The notes beneath the pieces are model-generated. The model was not told the DNA's origin, ran no database searches, and saw only the letters and a list, made by a program, of their open reading frames with translations. The position numbers and the translations under genes are program-made. Shown here in pieces: positions 7,925 through 16,647 of a DNA stretch of 33,007 nucleotides. The stretch is from NCBI GenBank assembly GCA_015065335.1, contig SVQM01000012.1:1-33007 (forward strand). Direction: 5' to 3'. This stretch comes from Oscillospiraceae bacterium. GTDB taxonomy: Bacteria > Bacillota > Clostridia > Oscillospirales > CAG-272. Position 1 is the stretch's first letter. Every line of letters begins with the position of its first letter.

Positions 7925-8536
7925 ATGGATAAGCGAAAAAAGAGAGCTCTCATTTTTGCGGTAAGCTCAGTTGTACTTGCGATAGTATGCGGCATCTCAC
8001 TTCTTTTAATAAGCTTTTTTGAAGGAAAAGAGGAGAAAAAACCTACCAATATGTATTCCGATGAGCTACACAGCTACATTTTTTATGAGCCGGATTATGA
8101 CCTTGATGTAACAACAGTCGATGAGTATATGGAGCTTGACAGACTTCTTTACTACAAGAACGGAGCTGAAGAATACGGTATCGACGGTGATGCAGAGAAG
8201 TACGGTGCTGATATAGTATTCTTTCAGAAATATTTTGAAATAGTGATCGAGGGCAGATGGGAAGAGTATAATGAGCTTTTTACCGATCATTATTATGAGA
8301 CAAATGAGAAAAAGAATCGCTTTGCACCCCAGATGATATACGATATGCATATCGAAAAGCTTTGGGAAAAGGACGAAACGGAGGACCGACTTGCATTTAA
8401 TGTAAGCTATCGTATATATAAAAATAACGGTACCTTCAGGAATGATATCGACAGTGGTGCTTCAAAGGTTCTTTACTTTGAGCTTGTTATTGAGAACGGC
8501 GAGTACAAGATCGACAGGATCACTTACTACATCTGA
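7925..8536 (+). CDS. Membrane-anchored protein with a probable NTF2-like extracytoplasmic domain
   Basis: I do not recognise a named family for this 203-residue product. It has a basic start (MDKRKKRA), one hydrophobic segment at about residues 8-31, then a polar acidic domain outside the membrane. The segment [28 protein letters not shown], followed later by strands such as [12 protein letters not shown] and [19 protein letters not shown], looks like the helix-then-sheet layout of NTF2-like domains. That is a fold guess. AAGGA lies upstream of the ATG. The gene precedes upp by 32 bp and may be co-transcribed with it. Confidence 0.6.
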   Translation: MDKRKKRALIFAVSSVVLAIVCGISLLLISFFEGKEEKKPTNMYSDELHSYIFYEPDYDLDVTTVDEYMELDRLLYYKNGAEEYGIDGDAEKYGADIVFFQKYFEIVIEGRWEEYNELFTDHYYETNEKKNRFAPQMIYDMHIEKLWEKDETEDRLAFNVSYRIYKNNGTFRNDIDSGASKVLYFELVIENGEYKIDRITYYI

Positions 8537-8568
8537 TACCAAATGGAATGCATACAGGAGAATTAAAA

Positions 8569-9198
8569 ATGGGAGAATTTTATCTTACTGATCACCCCAT
8601 GATAGTGCATAAGTTATCTGTCATGAGGATGAAGGAAACGGGTACAAAGGATTTCAGACGTCTGCTTTATGAAATATCAATGTTCATGAGTTATGAGATT
8701 ACAAGAGATCTGCCTCTTGAGGATGTTGAGATCGAAACACCGGTATCACCGATGACAGCAAAGCAGATCGCAGGAAAAAAGCTGGCAGTAGTACCTATTC
8801 TCCGAGCAGGACTTGGCATGGCTGACGGATTTTTGAATGTTGTTCCCAATGCTAAAGTCGGTCATATCGGAATGTACAGAGATCCTGAGACTCATACTCC
8901 CGTTGAGTATTACTGTAAGCTCCCCTCGGATATAGGAGAGAGACTTACGGTACTTGTGGACCCCATGCTTGCGACAGGTGGCTCTGCATCTGATGCAGTG
9001 ACGCTTCTAAAAAATAAAGGGGCAAGGACAATAAAATTCATGTGTCTCGTGGCGGCTCCCGAAGGTGTGGAAAAGCTGCGCCTGGAGCATCCGGATGTTG
9101 ATATATACTGTGCGGCTCTTGATGAGAGACTTAACGAAAAGGCGTATATCGTTCCGGGTCTCGGAGATGCGGGTGACAGGATATTCGGTACTGACTGA
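8569..9198 (+). CDS. upp: Uracil phosphoribosyltransferase
   Basis: The 209-residue product matches Upp along its length. It has [12 protein letters not shown] at the N-terminus, [23 protein letters not shown] (the PRPP-binding loop) and the C-terminal [16 protein letters not shown]. It converts uracil and PRPP to UMP in pyrimidine salvage. The ORF-track start at 8548 adds seven residues; the ATG at 8569 follows CAGGAGAAT and gives the usual family length. Its stop overlaps the ATG of the next gene by one base, indicating translational coupling. Confidence 0.96.
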   Translation: MGEFYLTDHPMIVHKLSVMRMKETGTKDFRRLLYEISMFMSYEITRDLPLEDVEIETPVSPMTAKQIAGKKLAVVPILRAGLGMADGFLNVVPNAKVGHIGMYRDPETHTPVEYYCKLPSDIGERLTVLVDPMLATGGSASDAVTLLKNKGARTIKFMCLVAAPEGVEKLRLEHPDVDIYCAALDERLNEKAYIVPGLGDAGDRIFGTD

Positions 9199-10184
9199 TG
9201 AGAGAAATAACCGTAAACAAAAACGATAGCGGACAAAGACTTGACAAATTTCTTACAAAATGCATAAAAGGGCTTCCCGTGTCCCTAATGTACAAATATC
9301 TCAGAAAAAAGAGGATAAAGCTCAATGGGCACCGTGCCGACGGTGCGGATATGCTCTCAGAGGGCGATGTGATCACCCTTTATATCCCCGACGAATTTGC
9401 TGATGAAAAGCGTGGTACAGAAGAGAATTTTCTGTCAAAGCCTGTGCTGAGCATCGTGTATGAGGACAGTAATATCATACTTCTGTCAAAAAAGCCGGGA
9501 CAGCTCGTTCATGACGGCGACGGTGATGACGGAGGAAATACGCTAATCCGTCACCTGAAAAGTTATCTGTACCTTAAGGGTGAATATGATCCCGAAAAGG
9601 AGAATTCATTTGCACCGTCTCTTTGTAACAGGATAGACAGAAATACCGGTGGGATCGTGATCGCTGCAAAGAACGCAGAAACGCTCCGGTATGTAAATGA
9701 GGCAATAAAGGAAAATGCAACAGATAAGAGATATCTTTGTGCGGTACACGGACGTCCTTGTAAGGATAATGCAGTTCTTGAGGCTCATCTTTTTAAGAAT
9801 ACAAAAACGAAAACAGTGCGTGTGAGCGATACTCCCACAAGAGGCTCAAAGCCCATCAAAACAGGTTACAAGGTGATAGATTACAACGCAAAGCTTGATC
9901 TGTCCCTTATTGAGGTAAGGCTTTATACGGGCCGTACACACCAGATACGTGCACATATGGCATACCTCGGATACCCGCTTCTCGGAGAGGGAAAATACGG
10001 TGTGAATAAGGATGACAGACGACTGTTCTATAAACACCAGGCACTTTATTCATATAAGCTCACGTTCAAAGAAAAAGAGGGTGTGCTGTCCTATCTTTGT
10101 GACAGAACATTCTGTGCGGATGACGCTGATATCCGTTTCCTTGAATTTTTCAGGAAGGAAAAATACGGATCTTTATTCAAATAA
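9198..10184 (+). CDS. RluC/RluD-family 23S rRNA pseudouridine synthase with S4 domain
   Basis: The 328-residue product starts with an S4 RNA-binding domain (SGQRLDKFLTKCIKGLP, RIKLNGHRA). The catalytic domain follows: NRIDRNTGGIV with the catalytic Asp at residue 147, RYLCAVHG, and GRTHQIRAHMAYLGYPLLG. It would convert specific uridines in 23S rRNA to pseudouridine. The start overlaps the upp stop by one base. A second, divergent pseudouridine synthase lies two genes downstream. Which uridines each modifies cannot be told from sequence. Confidence 0.92.
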   Translation: MREITVNKNDSGQRLDKFLTKCIKGLPVSLMYKYLRKKRIKLNGHRADGADMLSEGDVITLYIPDEFADEKRGTEENFLSKPVLSIVYEDSNIILLSKKPGQLVHDGDGDDGGNTLIRHLKSYLYLKGEYDPEKENSFAPSLCNRIDRNTGGIVIAAKNAETLRYVNEAIKENATDKRYLCAVHGRPCKDNAVLEAHLFKNTKTKTVRVSDTPTRGSKPIKTGYKVIDYNAKLDLSLIEVRLYTGRTHQIRAHMAYLGYPLLGEGKYGVNKDDRRLFYKHQALYSYKLTFKEKEGVLSYLCDRTFCADDADIRFLEFFRKEKYGSLFK

Positions 10185-10202
10185 AACATGGAGATAAGGC
10201 TG

Positions 10203-11810
10203 ATGAAACATCGGATACCAAAAATTCTTTTAACATTTTTATCGGGAATGCTGACGGCACTTCCGATAATGTATCCGAAGCTTTTCGTCATCGGCATTAT
10301 CTCCTTTGCAATTCCCGCATTTATTGAATATACGGCTGAGGGAAAAGCATGCAGACTCAGGAGCGCATATCTTCGCGGCCTTGCGTTTTTTATGGGGTTC
10401 GGTTTAATAGTGTTCTCATGGTTTACAGCCATGTATCCCCTTGAATTTACGGGACTTTCTAAGGTAGCGGCTGTAGGTGTTGTATGCGCAGGCTCTCTCG
10501 GTCTCTCTCTTTTGCAGGCACTGTTCTGGGGACTGATGTTTCTTGTGTCAAGGCTTTTTGATAAGCTGTTCTGTACAGGGAAAAATCCTCTTGTGTACTC
10601 ACTTGTGTTCTCCTGCCTTTATGTGGTCTTTGAGTGGATGAGTACAAAAACATGGGCGGCTGTACCTTGGGGAAGGCTCGCTGTAGGACAAAGCGAGTTT
10701 TTGCCAATGGTGCAGATCGCATCCGTTACAGGTTCATACGGTGTCAGCTTTATTCTTGTGCTTGTCGGATGTACGCTCGGTGTCTGCTGTTCGGAATACA
10801 GAAAGCACAGATCAAAGCTCACACTGCGTCCTCTCATTCCGGTGGCTGTCGTCCTTGTATTAAATATAGTATTCGGTTGCGTGCGTCTTATGACATATGA
10901 GGTGTCCGAAGAAAGCACAAAGGTGACTGTTGCAGCAATACAGGGCAATGTTTCTTCCCATGACAAGTGGACATCTGATACCTTTGAAGAGACAAAAGAG
11001 AATTATACAAAGCTTACTCATGCAGCGGTGGCGGAGGGTGCAGATATCGTGATCTTTCCGGAAACTCCCGTGAATTATAACCTGCAGGGAAGCTCGGGTT
11101 ATTATGTTAAAAGCTTTTATGAATCACTGGCGGCTGATGCGGATTGCATTATCGTCACCGGTGCCTTTACAAAAAATGATGATGGGATCAGTGAGAACTC
11201 TATCGTCGTCTTTGATCCCGATGATGGACAAACTGAAGATAAATACGTAAAGAGGCATCTTGTTCCGTTCGGGGAATACGTGCCGCTTCGTGACTTTGTA
11301 TCTTTCGTATTTCCGCCGCTTTCAAGCATAACTATGCTTGAATCAGACCTTGCTCCCGGAACGTCTCCCACTGTTTTTGAAACAAAATACGGCAAAATAG
11401 CCCCCCTAATATGCTTTGATTCGATTTACGAAACTCTTGCGATCGACAGCATACGTGCAGGCGGCGAGCTTCTCACTGTATCTACAAATGACTCGTGGTT
11501 CCTTGACTCATCCGGTGTATGGGAGCATAACCGTCATGCTGTGCTCAGAAGCATCGAATGCGGAAGATACACCGTCAGATCGGCAAACACAGGTGTATCC
11601 TCCATTATCTCTCCTACCGGTGAGATAATGGATATTCTTCCACCTCTTGAGGATGGGTATATTGTGTCGGATGTCTATATGATCGAAGAGAATACGGTAT
11701 ATGTTACTATCGGAAATGTATTTGTTATTTTATGCTTTGCAGGACTTGTACCGCTTGTTTTATATAGTCATTTCATGAAGAAAAAGCAGGAGACTGAAAA
11801 TGACCGTTGA
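10203..11810 (+). CDS. lnt: Apolipoprotein N-acyltransferase
   Basis: The 535-residue product has a polytopic N-terminal half (about residues 8-230) and a periplasmic-type carbon-nitrogen hydrolase domain. The Lnt/nitrilase triad is visible: Glu287 in IFPETPV, Lys350 in KYVKRHLVPFGEYVP and Cys404 in PLICFDS. A last membrane segment follows near the C-terminus. Lnt adds the third acyl chain to lipoproteins at the membrane. This enzyme is classically Gram-negative and actinobacterial, though homologues occur in some Clostridia. The start at 10203 is preferred over 10188 because GGAG is correctly spaced from it. The last 11 bp overlap the next gene. Confidence 0.9.
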   Translation: MKHRIPKILLTFLSGMLTALPIMYPKLFVIGIISFAIPAFIEYTAEGKACRLRSAYLRGLAFFMGFGLIVFSWFTAMYPLEFTGLSKVAAVGVVCAGSLGLSLLQALFWGLMFLVSRLFDKLFCTGKNPLVYSLVFSCLYVVFEWMSTKTWAAVPWGRLAVGQSEFLPMVQIASVTGSYGVSFILVLVGCTLGVCCSEYRKHRSKLTLRPLIPVAVVLVLNIVFGCVRLMTYEVSEESTKVTVAAIQGNVSSHDKWTSDTFEETKENYTKLTHAAVAEGADIVIFPETPVNYNLQGSSGYYVKSFYESLAADADCIIVTGAFTKNDDGISENSIVVFDPDDGQTEDKYVKRHLVPFGEYVPLRDFVSFVFPPLSSITMLESDLAPGTSPTVFETKYGKIAPLICFDSIYETLAIDSIRAGGELLTVSTNDSWFLDSSGVWEHNRHAVLRSIECGRYTVRSANTGVSSIISPTGEIMDILPPLEDGYIVSDVYMIEENTVYVTIGNVFVILCFAGLVPLVLYSHFMKKKQETENDR

Positions 11811-12732
11811 AGTTACGTCTGATATTGCCGGGATCACTATACGTGAATATCTCAGAGGAAGACTCGGTTACTCCTCGGCGATGCTTAAAAAATTGAAATT
11901 CACTGAAGGCGGTATTACAGTCAACGGGAATTTTGTAACTGTCCGTCATGTTCTTACAGAGGGAGAGGTGCTTTCTCTCATGTCAGAGGACAGAGATGAT
12001 GATGTCAGCCCTTATATAATACCCTATGATCTCCCCATTGACGTGGTCTATGAGGACAGTCATATTACAGCCGTTAATAAACCGCCTTATATGCCTGCCC
12101 ACCCATCATTCGGTCATAGAGATGACACTGTGGCGAATGCACTTGCATTCAGATATAAGGATTCACCGTATGTGTTTCGTCCTGTCAACAGACTTGACCG
12201 AGATACAAGCGGTATAATGCTCACTGCAAATACAAGACTTGCCTCCTACAAAATGTACAGACTAATGACCGAGGGACGTATCCGCAAAAGCTATATCGCA
12301 GTACTTGATGGTGTGCCCGAAGTGCCATTCGGAGAGATCAGATCCTTCATGAGACGAAAAGATGGAAGTGTGGTCGAAAGGGAGGAGTGCGATGAGGATG
12401 GCGGAGGAAAGATAGCAGTCACTGAGTACAAAACGCTCTTTTCAAACGGCAAGAGGTCACTTGTTCTTGCATCTCCAATAACCGGACGTACTCATCAGCT
12501 TCGTGTCCAGTTTGCAGGGATCGGATGCCCGATCACGGGAGATACAATGTACGGAAGTGAAAGCGATATAATAAAAAGACAAGCGCTCCATGCAATAAAA
12601 ACGGAGTTTCCTCATCCCGAAAGCGGAGATCCTCTTGTTCTATATGCTACTGTTCCCGAGGATATCCGTAAAACTGCAGAAGAGTATTTTGGGGATGATT
12701 TTTCTGCGGAGAAAATTATAGATATGATCTGA
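11800..12732 (+). CDS. RluA-family pseudouridine synthase
   Basis: The 310-residue product has a divergent S4-like N-terminus (TIREYLRGRLGYSSAMLKKLKF, ITVNGNFV). The catalytic domain contains NRLDRDTSGIML with the catalytic Asp at residue 133, KSYIAVLDG and GRTHQLRVQFAGIGCPITGD. It overlaps lnt by 11 bp and is followed 14 bp later by the DUF3810 gene, so these are one operon. It is paralogous to the product of 9198-10184 but clearly divergent, so the two probably modify different uridines in rRNA or tRNA. Confidence 0.91.
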   Translation: MTVEVTSDIAGITIREYLRGRLGYSSAMLKKLKFTEGGITVNGNFVTVRHVLTEGEVLSLMSEDRDDDVSPYIIPYDLPIDVVYEDSHITAVNKPPYMPAHPSFGHRDDTVANALAFRYKDSPYVFRPVNRLDRDTSGIMLTANTRLASYKMYRLMTEGRIRKSYIAVLDGVPEVPFGEIRSFMRRKDGSVVEREECDEDGGGKIAVTEYKTLFSNGKRSLVLASPITGRTHQLRVQFAGIGCPITGDTMYGSESDIIKRQALHAIKTEFPHPESGDPLVLYATVPEDIRKTAEEYFGDDFSAEKIIDMI

Positions 12733-12746
12733 AAGGAGATACGGAG

Positions 12747-13841
12747 ATGAAAAAAGTGAGAGAGTTTGTCAGCCGTATCCCTTTTGACGTGAAGATAGTA
12801 TTTTGTGCTTTTCCCATAATACTGTTGCTCCATCTTTTATTTTCCGTATCCGAGATCTTTTCCGAGAGCTATCTTCGTACCGTTGGTGCATTTTTCAGAA
12901 CGGTACTTGCGTGGCTCACAAATTTTTTTCCCATTTCAATTGCCGAGGCGATGATAATTTTTGTTCCCGTCGCTGTAGTTATAGTTATTGTGTTGATCGT
13001 TCGGACATATCAAATGTCGAGAGACTATTCACGCATCATCTGCAGGCTCATTTCAATTGTTATTGTTGTATATGAGCTTTTTGTTCTTACGTTTGCTGCA
13101 GGATTTTATGTCCGTGATATAGGCGAAATGTACGGAATAAAGAGACGGGAGATATCACTTGATGAGTTGTATTCTGCTACTGTGATTTGTGCCGAAGGAG
13201 CAAATGCGAGATATGATGAAATAGACGGAAGAGGCCCTGAATTTACTACAATGGGAATGTCTCTGGATGAGCTTAACTCAAAGCTTCTTAAATCTTTTGA
13301 TATCCTGTCGGATGAATACGGGTACCCCGTGAAGCTGTGGAGCAGAGTAAAGCCGGTTGTGCTTAGTGAGCCAATGACTTATACACATATATCCGGTATC
13401 TATACCTTCTTTACGGGAGAGGCAAACATAAACGTCAATTTCCCCGATTTTATTATCCCTTTCACTGCAGCACATGAGCTGTCCCATCAAAGAGGTGTTT
13501 CGAGGGAGGATGAGGCTAATTTTGTGGCGTTTATGGTATGCATCGCCTCAAATGATGCCTATGTGCGCTACAGCGGTTACCTTAATATGCTCAGGTATAT
13601 GTCGCAAGCTCTTTATTCTGTGTCTCCCGAAAAATACGGTGAAGTGTATGAGCTTCTTTCAGACGGTGTAAAAGCAGAGCTTTATTCCTACAGCAGATTC
13701 TTCGATAAATACAGGGAAAATGTGGCTGCAAGCGTCAGCGATGCAGTAAATGATACTTATCTCAGTGTGATGAGCGGTACCGATTCAAGGAGCTATGGAA
13801 TGGTGGTCGATCTTGCTGCTTTGTACCTTTTGGAAAAATGA
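12747..13841 (+). CDS. DUF3810 family membrane protein with a zincin-like HExxH motif
   Basis: The 364-residue product has three hydrophobic segments in the first 130 residues and then a soluble region. That region contains FTGEANINVNFPDF and AAHELSHQRGVSREDEANFVAF. The HELSH motif with a downstream glutamate is typical of zinc metallopeptidases and is the mark of DUF3810 proteins. No substrate is known to me. AAGGAG lies just before the ATG, and the gene closes the upp-to-DUF3810 run. No strong terminator follows in the 350-bp gap. Confidence 0.82.
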   Translation: MKKVREFVSRIPFDVKIVFCAFPIILLLHLLFSVSEIFSESYLRTVGAFFRTVLAWLTNFFPISIAEAMIIFVPVAVVIVIVLIVRTYQMSRDYSRIICRLISIVIVVYELFVLTFAAGFYVRDIGEMYGIKRREISLDELYSATVICAEGANARYDEIDGRGPEFTTMGMSLDELNSKLLKSFDILSDEYGYPVKLWSRVKPVVLSEPMTYTHISGIYTFFTGEANINVNFPDFIIPFTAAHELSHQRGVSREDEANFVAFMVCIASNDAYVRYSGYLNMLRYMSQALYSVSPEKYGEVYELLSDGVKAELYSYSRFFDKYRENVAASVSDAVNDTYLSVMSGTDSRSYGMVVDLAALYLLEK

Positions 13842-14192
13842 CGTGTCAGTGCCTGAAAATACGGCATATACTTTTAACAGATACCGAGCTACATATTTTG
13901 ATTCATGTACAATATGCCAATAATTTTTTATGCATATGATGATTATATATGCAAGACGACCAAATGTGTAAATCCGTTGAAAATTCATGAAAAAAGCCTT
14001 TAATATTTAGAGAAAAAATGCTATAATTATAAGGCTATAGGTATGCTTGTGCATGCTGTAAATGTTTTTAGATATTCAGTTTTTTAGATAGATAAGGTTA
14101 TCGTTTTGTCCATAAAGTATTTGAGTACGAATCAAGTTGGAACAAATGGTACAAATCACACAAATCAGCCGTATTGCGGTATGGAGACTAAT
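13842..14192 (+). other. 351-bp AT-rich gap upstream of murA
   Basis: No convincing gene is seen. A TATAAT at 14022-14027 may be the murA -10 box, but the matching -35 is poor. TTTTTAGATA occurs twice at 14065-14074 and 14081-14090, a 16-bp period. Three spaced ACAAAT words lie near 14143-14165. The ORF-track extension of murA into this gap (TN-rich residues) is not supported by a ribosome site. Confidence 0.5.
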
Positions 14193-15491
14193 ATGGAAAA
14201 GATCGTTGTAAAGGGTGGGACTCCCTTATTCGGCAGCGTTGATATAAGCGGCATGAAAAACGCCGCATTGCCTATAATTTTTGCTTGTGTGCTCGTTAAC
14301 GGAAAATGTACTATTGAGAATATTCCGAGAGTGCGTGATGTTGAGATATCCTTTCAGATATTAAAGGGAATGGGTGCTGTGGTAAATGAAGTATCACGGA
14401 ATACCTATGAGATAGATTGCAGCAATATAAAAGCGGGAACATCTTCTCCTGCGCTTGTGAGCAAGCTTCGTGCTTCATATTATCTTTGGGGAACGGAGTT
14501 TGGTCGTTTCGGATATACAAAAACAGGTCATCCGGGAGGATGTAATTTTGCGGATCGTCCCGTGGATCAGCACATAAAGGGCTTTGAGGCACTTGGTGGA
14601 CGTGTGGTATCCGAAACTGATTTTGTTGAGATACACAGAGACGGTGAGTCCAAGGGTGCTAATATTTATTTTGATGTAGTTACCGTTGGCGGTACCGTTA
14701 ACGTGATGCTCGCATCAGTGCTTTCAGGCGGAGTTACCATTATTGAGAATGCCGCAAGAGAGCCCCATATAGTAGATCTTGCAATCTTTCTTAACAGATG
14801 CGGAGCGAAGATCACGGGTGCCGGTACCGAGATCATTAAGGTCCGTGGCGTGAAGGAGCTTCACGGCTGTACTCACGACATTATTCCCGATATGATCGAG
14901 GCGGGCACATTTATGATAGCAGCAGCGGCTACACGTGGTGCCGTTACTGTAAATAACGTTATTCCCAAGCATATGGAATCTCTTTCCGCAAAGCTTGAAG
15001 AGATCGGTGTTACAATCGAGGAACTTGATGATTCCATAAGAGTAGATGCTACCGGTTCAAGCTTCAGACCTACAAGAATAAAGACGATGCCTTACCCCGG
15101 ATTCCCTACAGATATGCAGCCGCAGATGTGTGTTCTTCTTACCCAGGCAAGCGGTCAGAGCATGATCACCGAGGGAATTTACGAGACAAGATTCCGCTAT
15201 GTTGATGATCTTGTGAGAATGGGTGCACAGATCAAGGTGGATACAAGACGAGCTATAATAACAGGCGGAACTGAGCTTCATGGCGCAGATGTAACAGCTC
15301 TTGATCTCAGAGCCGGTGTTGCAATGGTAATTGCAGGACTCATTGCCGATGGAGAGACATCCATTTCGAATATTTACTGCATTGAGCGAGGTTATGATGA
15401 CCTTGTCGGAAAGCTTACGGGACTTGGAGCAAATGTATTCCATGTGACTGTACCCGATGAAGCAGTAAAGGAATGTGCTCCCTGCGAATAA
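14193..15491 (+). CDS. murA: UDP-N-acetylglucosamine 1-carboxyvinyltransferase (MurA)
   Basis: The 432-residue product catalyses the first committed step of peptidoglycan synthesis, transferring enolpyruvate from PEP to UDP-GlcNAc. The N-terminal Lys22-Asn23 pair lies in SGMKNAALPI. The PEP-binding cysteine is Cys117 in PGGCNFADRPVDQHI, the residue attacked by fosfomycin, so the enzyme is expected to be of the sensitive type. The C-terminal IYETRFRYVDDLVRMGAQI is typical. The ATG at 14193 is chosen because GGAG lies 6 bp upstream and it gives the standard N-terminus; the ORF-track start adds 29 non-homologous residues. Confidence 0.95.
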   Translation: MEKIVVKGGTPLFGSVDISGMKNAALPIIFACVLVNGKCTIENIPRVRDVEISFQILKGMGAVVNEVSRNTYEIDCSNIKAGTSSPALVSKLRASYYLWGTEFGRFGYTKTGHPGGCNFADRPVDQHIKGFEALGGRVVSETDFVEIHRDGESKGANIYFDVVTVGGTVNVMLASVLSGGVTIIENAAREPHIVDLAIFLNRCGAKITGAGTEIIKVRGVKELHGCTHDIIPDMIEAGTFMIAAAATRGAVTVNNVIPKHMESLSAKLEEIGVTIEELDDSIRVDATGSSFRPTRIKTMPYPGFPTDMQPQMCVLLTQASGQSMITEGIYETRFRYVDDLVRMGAQIKVDTRRAIITGGTELHGADVTALDLRAGVAMVIAGLIADGETSISNIYCIERGYDDLVGKLTGLGANVFHVTVPDEAVKECAPCE

Positions 15492-15550
15492 ATAATCACG
15501 AATAAGCAAAATATATACACTGATACAGTGCAAAATAAAGGAGATAAAAA

Positions 15551-15754
15551 ATGAAGGTTACAAAAGATTCAATTATCGGTGATGTTCTGGACTTTGATAT
15601 TGAGACTGCCCAGTTCTTCCTTGAGATCGGTATGCATTGTCTCGGATGCCCTGCATCAAGAGGTGAGTCTATCGAGGCGGCTTGTATGGTTCACGATACC
15701 AACGCAGATGAACTTATTGAGAAGATCAATGAGTTCCTTGCATCAAAGGAATAA
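15551..15754 (+). CDS. DUF1858 domain protein
   Basis: The 67-residue product begins MKVTKDSIIGDVLDFD and has GMHCLGCPASRGESIEAACMVH, a pattern of the DUF1858 family (related to the N-terminal domain of ScdA/RIC proteins). The conserved Cys pair (CLGC) suggests metal or redox binding, but no function is established. An AAAGGAGAT ribosome site is well placed. A strong terminator follows, so it may be transcribed alone or at the end of a murA transcript. Confidence 0.87.
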   Translation: MKVTKDSIIGDVLDFDIETAQFFLEIGMHCLGCPASRGESIEAACMVHDTNADELIEKINEFLASKE

Positions 15755-15765
15755 GAGAGAATAAG

Positions 15766-15792
15766 GAAGCGGAGTCTCTCCGCTTCTTTTTT
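15766..15792 (+). terminator. Intrinsic terminator between the DUF1858 gene and trmK
   Basis: GAAGCGGAG pairs perfectly with CTCCGCTTC across TCT, followed by six Ts. It ends only 9 bp before the trmK start codon. Confidence 0.88.
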
Positions 15793-15801
15793 AAAACTAT
15801 T

Positions 15802-16539
15802 ATGACGGATAAATTAACTCTTGATATGCGGCTTGCTACCGTTGCTGAGCTTGTGCCGTCGGGTGCAGTTTTTCTTGATGTTGGTACAGATCACGGATAT
15901 CTTCCCGCAAGACTGCTCCTTGACGGAAAAATAACTGAGGCGGGCGCATCTGATATAAATGCTGATCCCTTGTCAAAGGCGGTGAGGACTGCGGAGAAAT
16001 ACGGTGTAAAGGATAGGATGTCCTTTTACCTCTCCGACGGACTTGATCTTGTGCCCGATCTGCAAAGATACAACTGTATTAGTATATGCGGGATGGGTGG
16101 AGAGCTTATCGCCCGTATACTTTCCGATTCCGAATATGTGAGAAGCGACGGTGTGAAACTGGTGCTTCAGCCTATGTCATCAGCGGAGGAATTGTCAGTG
16201 TATCTTGCTGAGAACGGTTTTTCCATAACTGATGAACGCATTGCCTTTGCTCAGGGGAAGCTCTACCGTGTGATCGCAGCCGTGTACGACGGTGTGAGAC
16301 GTACATATACTGTATTGGAGCATATTCTTGGACGTATCAATATTGAGAAGGGTGTATCTCAGCCTTATTTTGATATGTTTCTACTTAAAAATATTCTTAA
16401 ATACAGACGTGTGTGTGATGGGAAAAGAATGGGCGGTATTGATGCTGCGGCAGAGAATGAGGTGCTTGGCGAGCTTTACAGGATCGCTGAAAAAGAAGGA
16501 GTAGAGTTTGAAAATGATGCGAATGTAAATCGTACATAA
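15802..16539 (+). CDS. trmK: tRNA (adenine(22)-N1)-methyltransferase
   Basis: The 245-residue product matches TrmK. It starts TLDMRLATVAELVPSGAVFLDVGTDHGYLP (SAM-binding motif I), then ISICGMGGELIARIL and LVLQPMS. It methylates N1 of A22 in tRNA. It is followed by a Nif3-family gene, a common Firmicutes pairing. The start is odd: no Shine-Dalgarno box precedes the ATG at 15802, and a terminator ends 9 bp upstream. Homology begins within the first ten residues, so a much later start is unlikely. Confidence 0.92.
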   Translation: MTDKLTLDMRLATVAELVPSGAVFLDVGTDHGYLPARLLLDGKITEAGASDINADPLSKAVRTAEKYGVKDRMSFYLSDGLDLVPDLQRYNCISICGMGGELIARILSDSEYVRSDGVKLVLQPMSSAEELSVYLAENGFSITDERIAFAQGKLYRVIAAVYDGVRRTYTVLEHILGRINIEKGVSQPYFDMFLLKNILKYRRVCDGKRMGGIDAAAENEVLGELYRIAEKEGVEFENDANVNRT

Positions 16540-16554
16540 GCTGTTTCAAACTCC

Positions 16555-16624
16555 ATTTGTGCCTTGCCGACAAAAGTCGGTCGGCATTTGGCCCTCTTCG
16601 GAAAGGACCAAAAACGTCACAAAT
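16555..16624 (+). ncRNA. Possible structured RNA leader (three-way junction) upstream of the nif3-like gene
   Basis: An outer 7-bp stem, ATTTGTG with CACAAAT, encloses two adjacent hairpins: TGCCGA/TCGGCA, and TTTGG-x-CCT/AGG-x-CCAAA with one mismatch. It lies wholly between the trmK stop and the ribosome site of the next gene. I do not match it to a known riboswitch class. It could be a chance fold. Confidence 0.35.
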
Positions 16625-16647
16625 CAAAGAAAGGCATGGCCATAAAT

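Noticed and set aside
14106-14192. 29-residue N-terminal extension of MurA
   Set aside because: It lacks a ribosome site and lies upstream of the conserved N-terminus; the ATG at 14193 has GGAG at good spacing and places the Lys/Asn/Cys residues at family positions.
16555-16624. Purine-riboswitch-like three-way junction
   Set aside because: The size and layout are similar, but the conserved core and loop-loop sequences are absent, and nif3 is not a purine gene.
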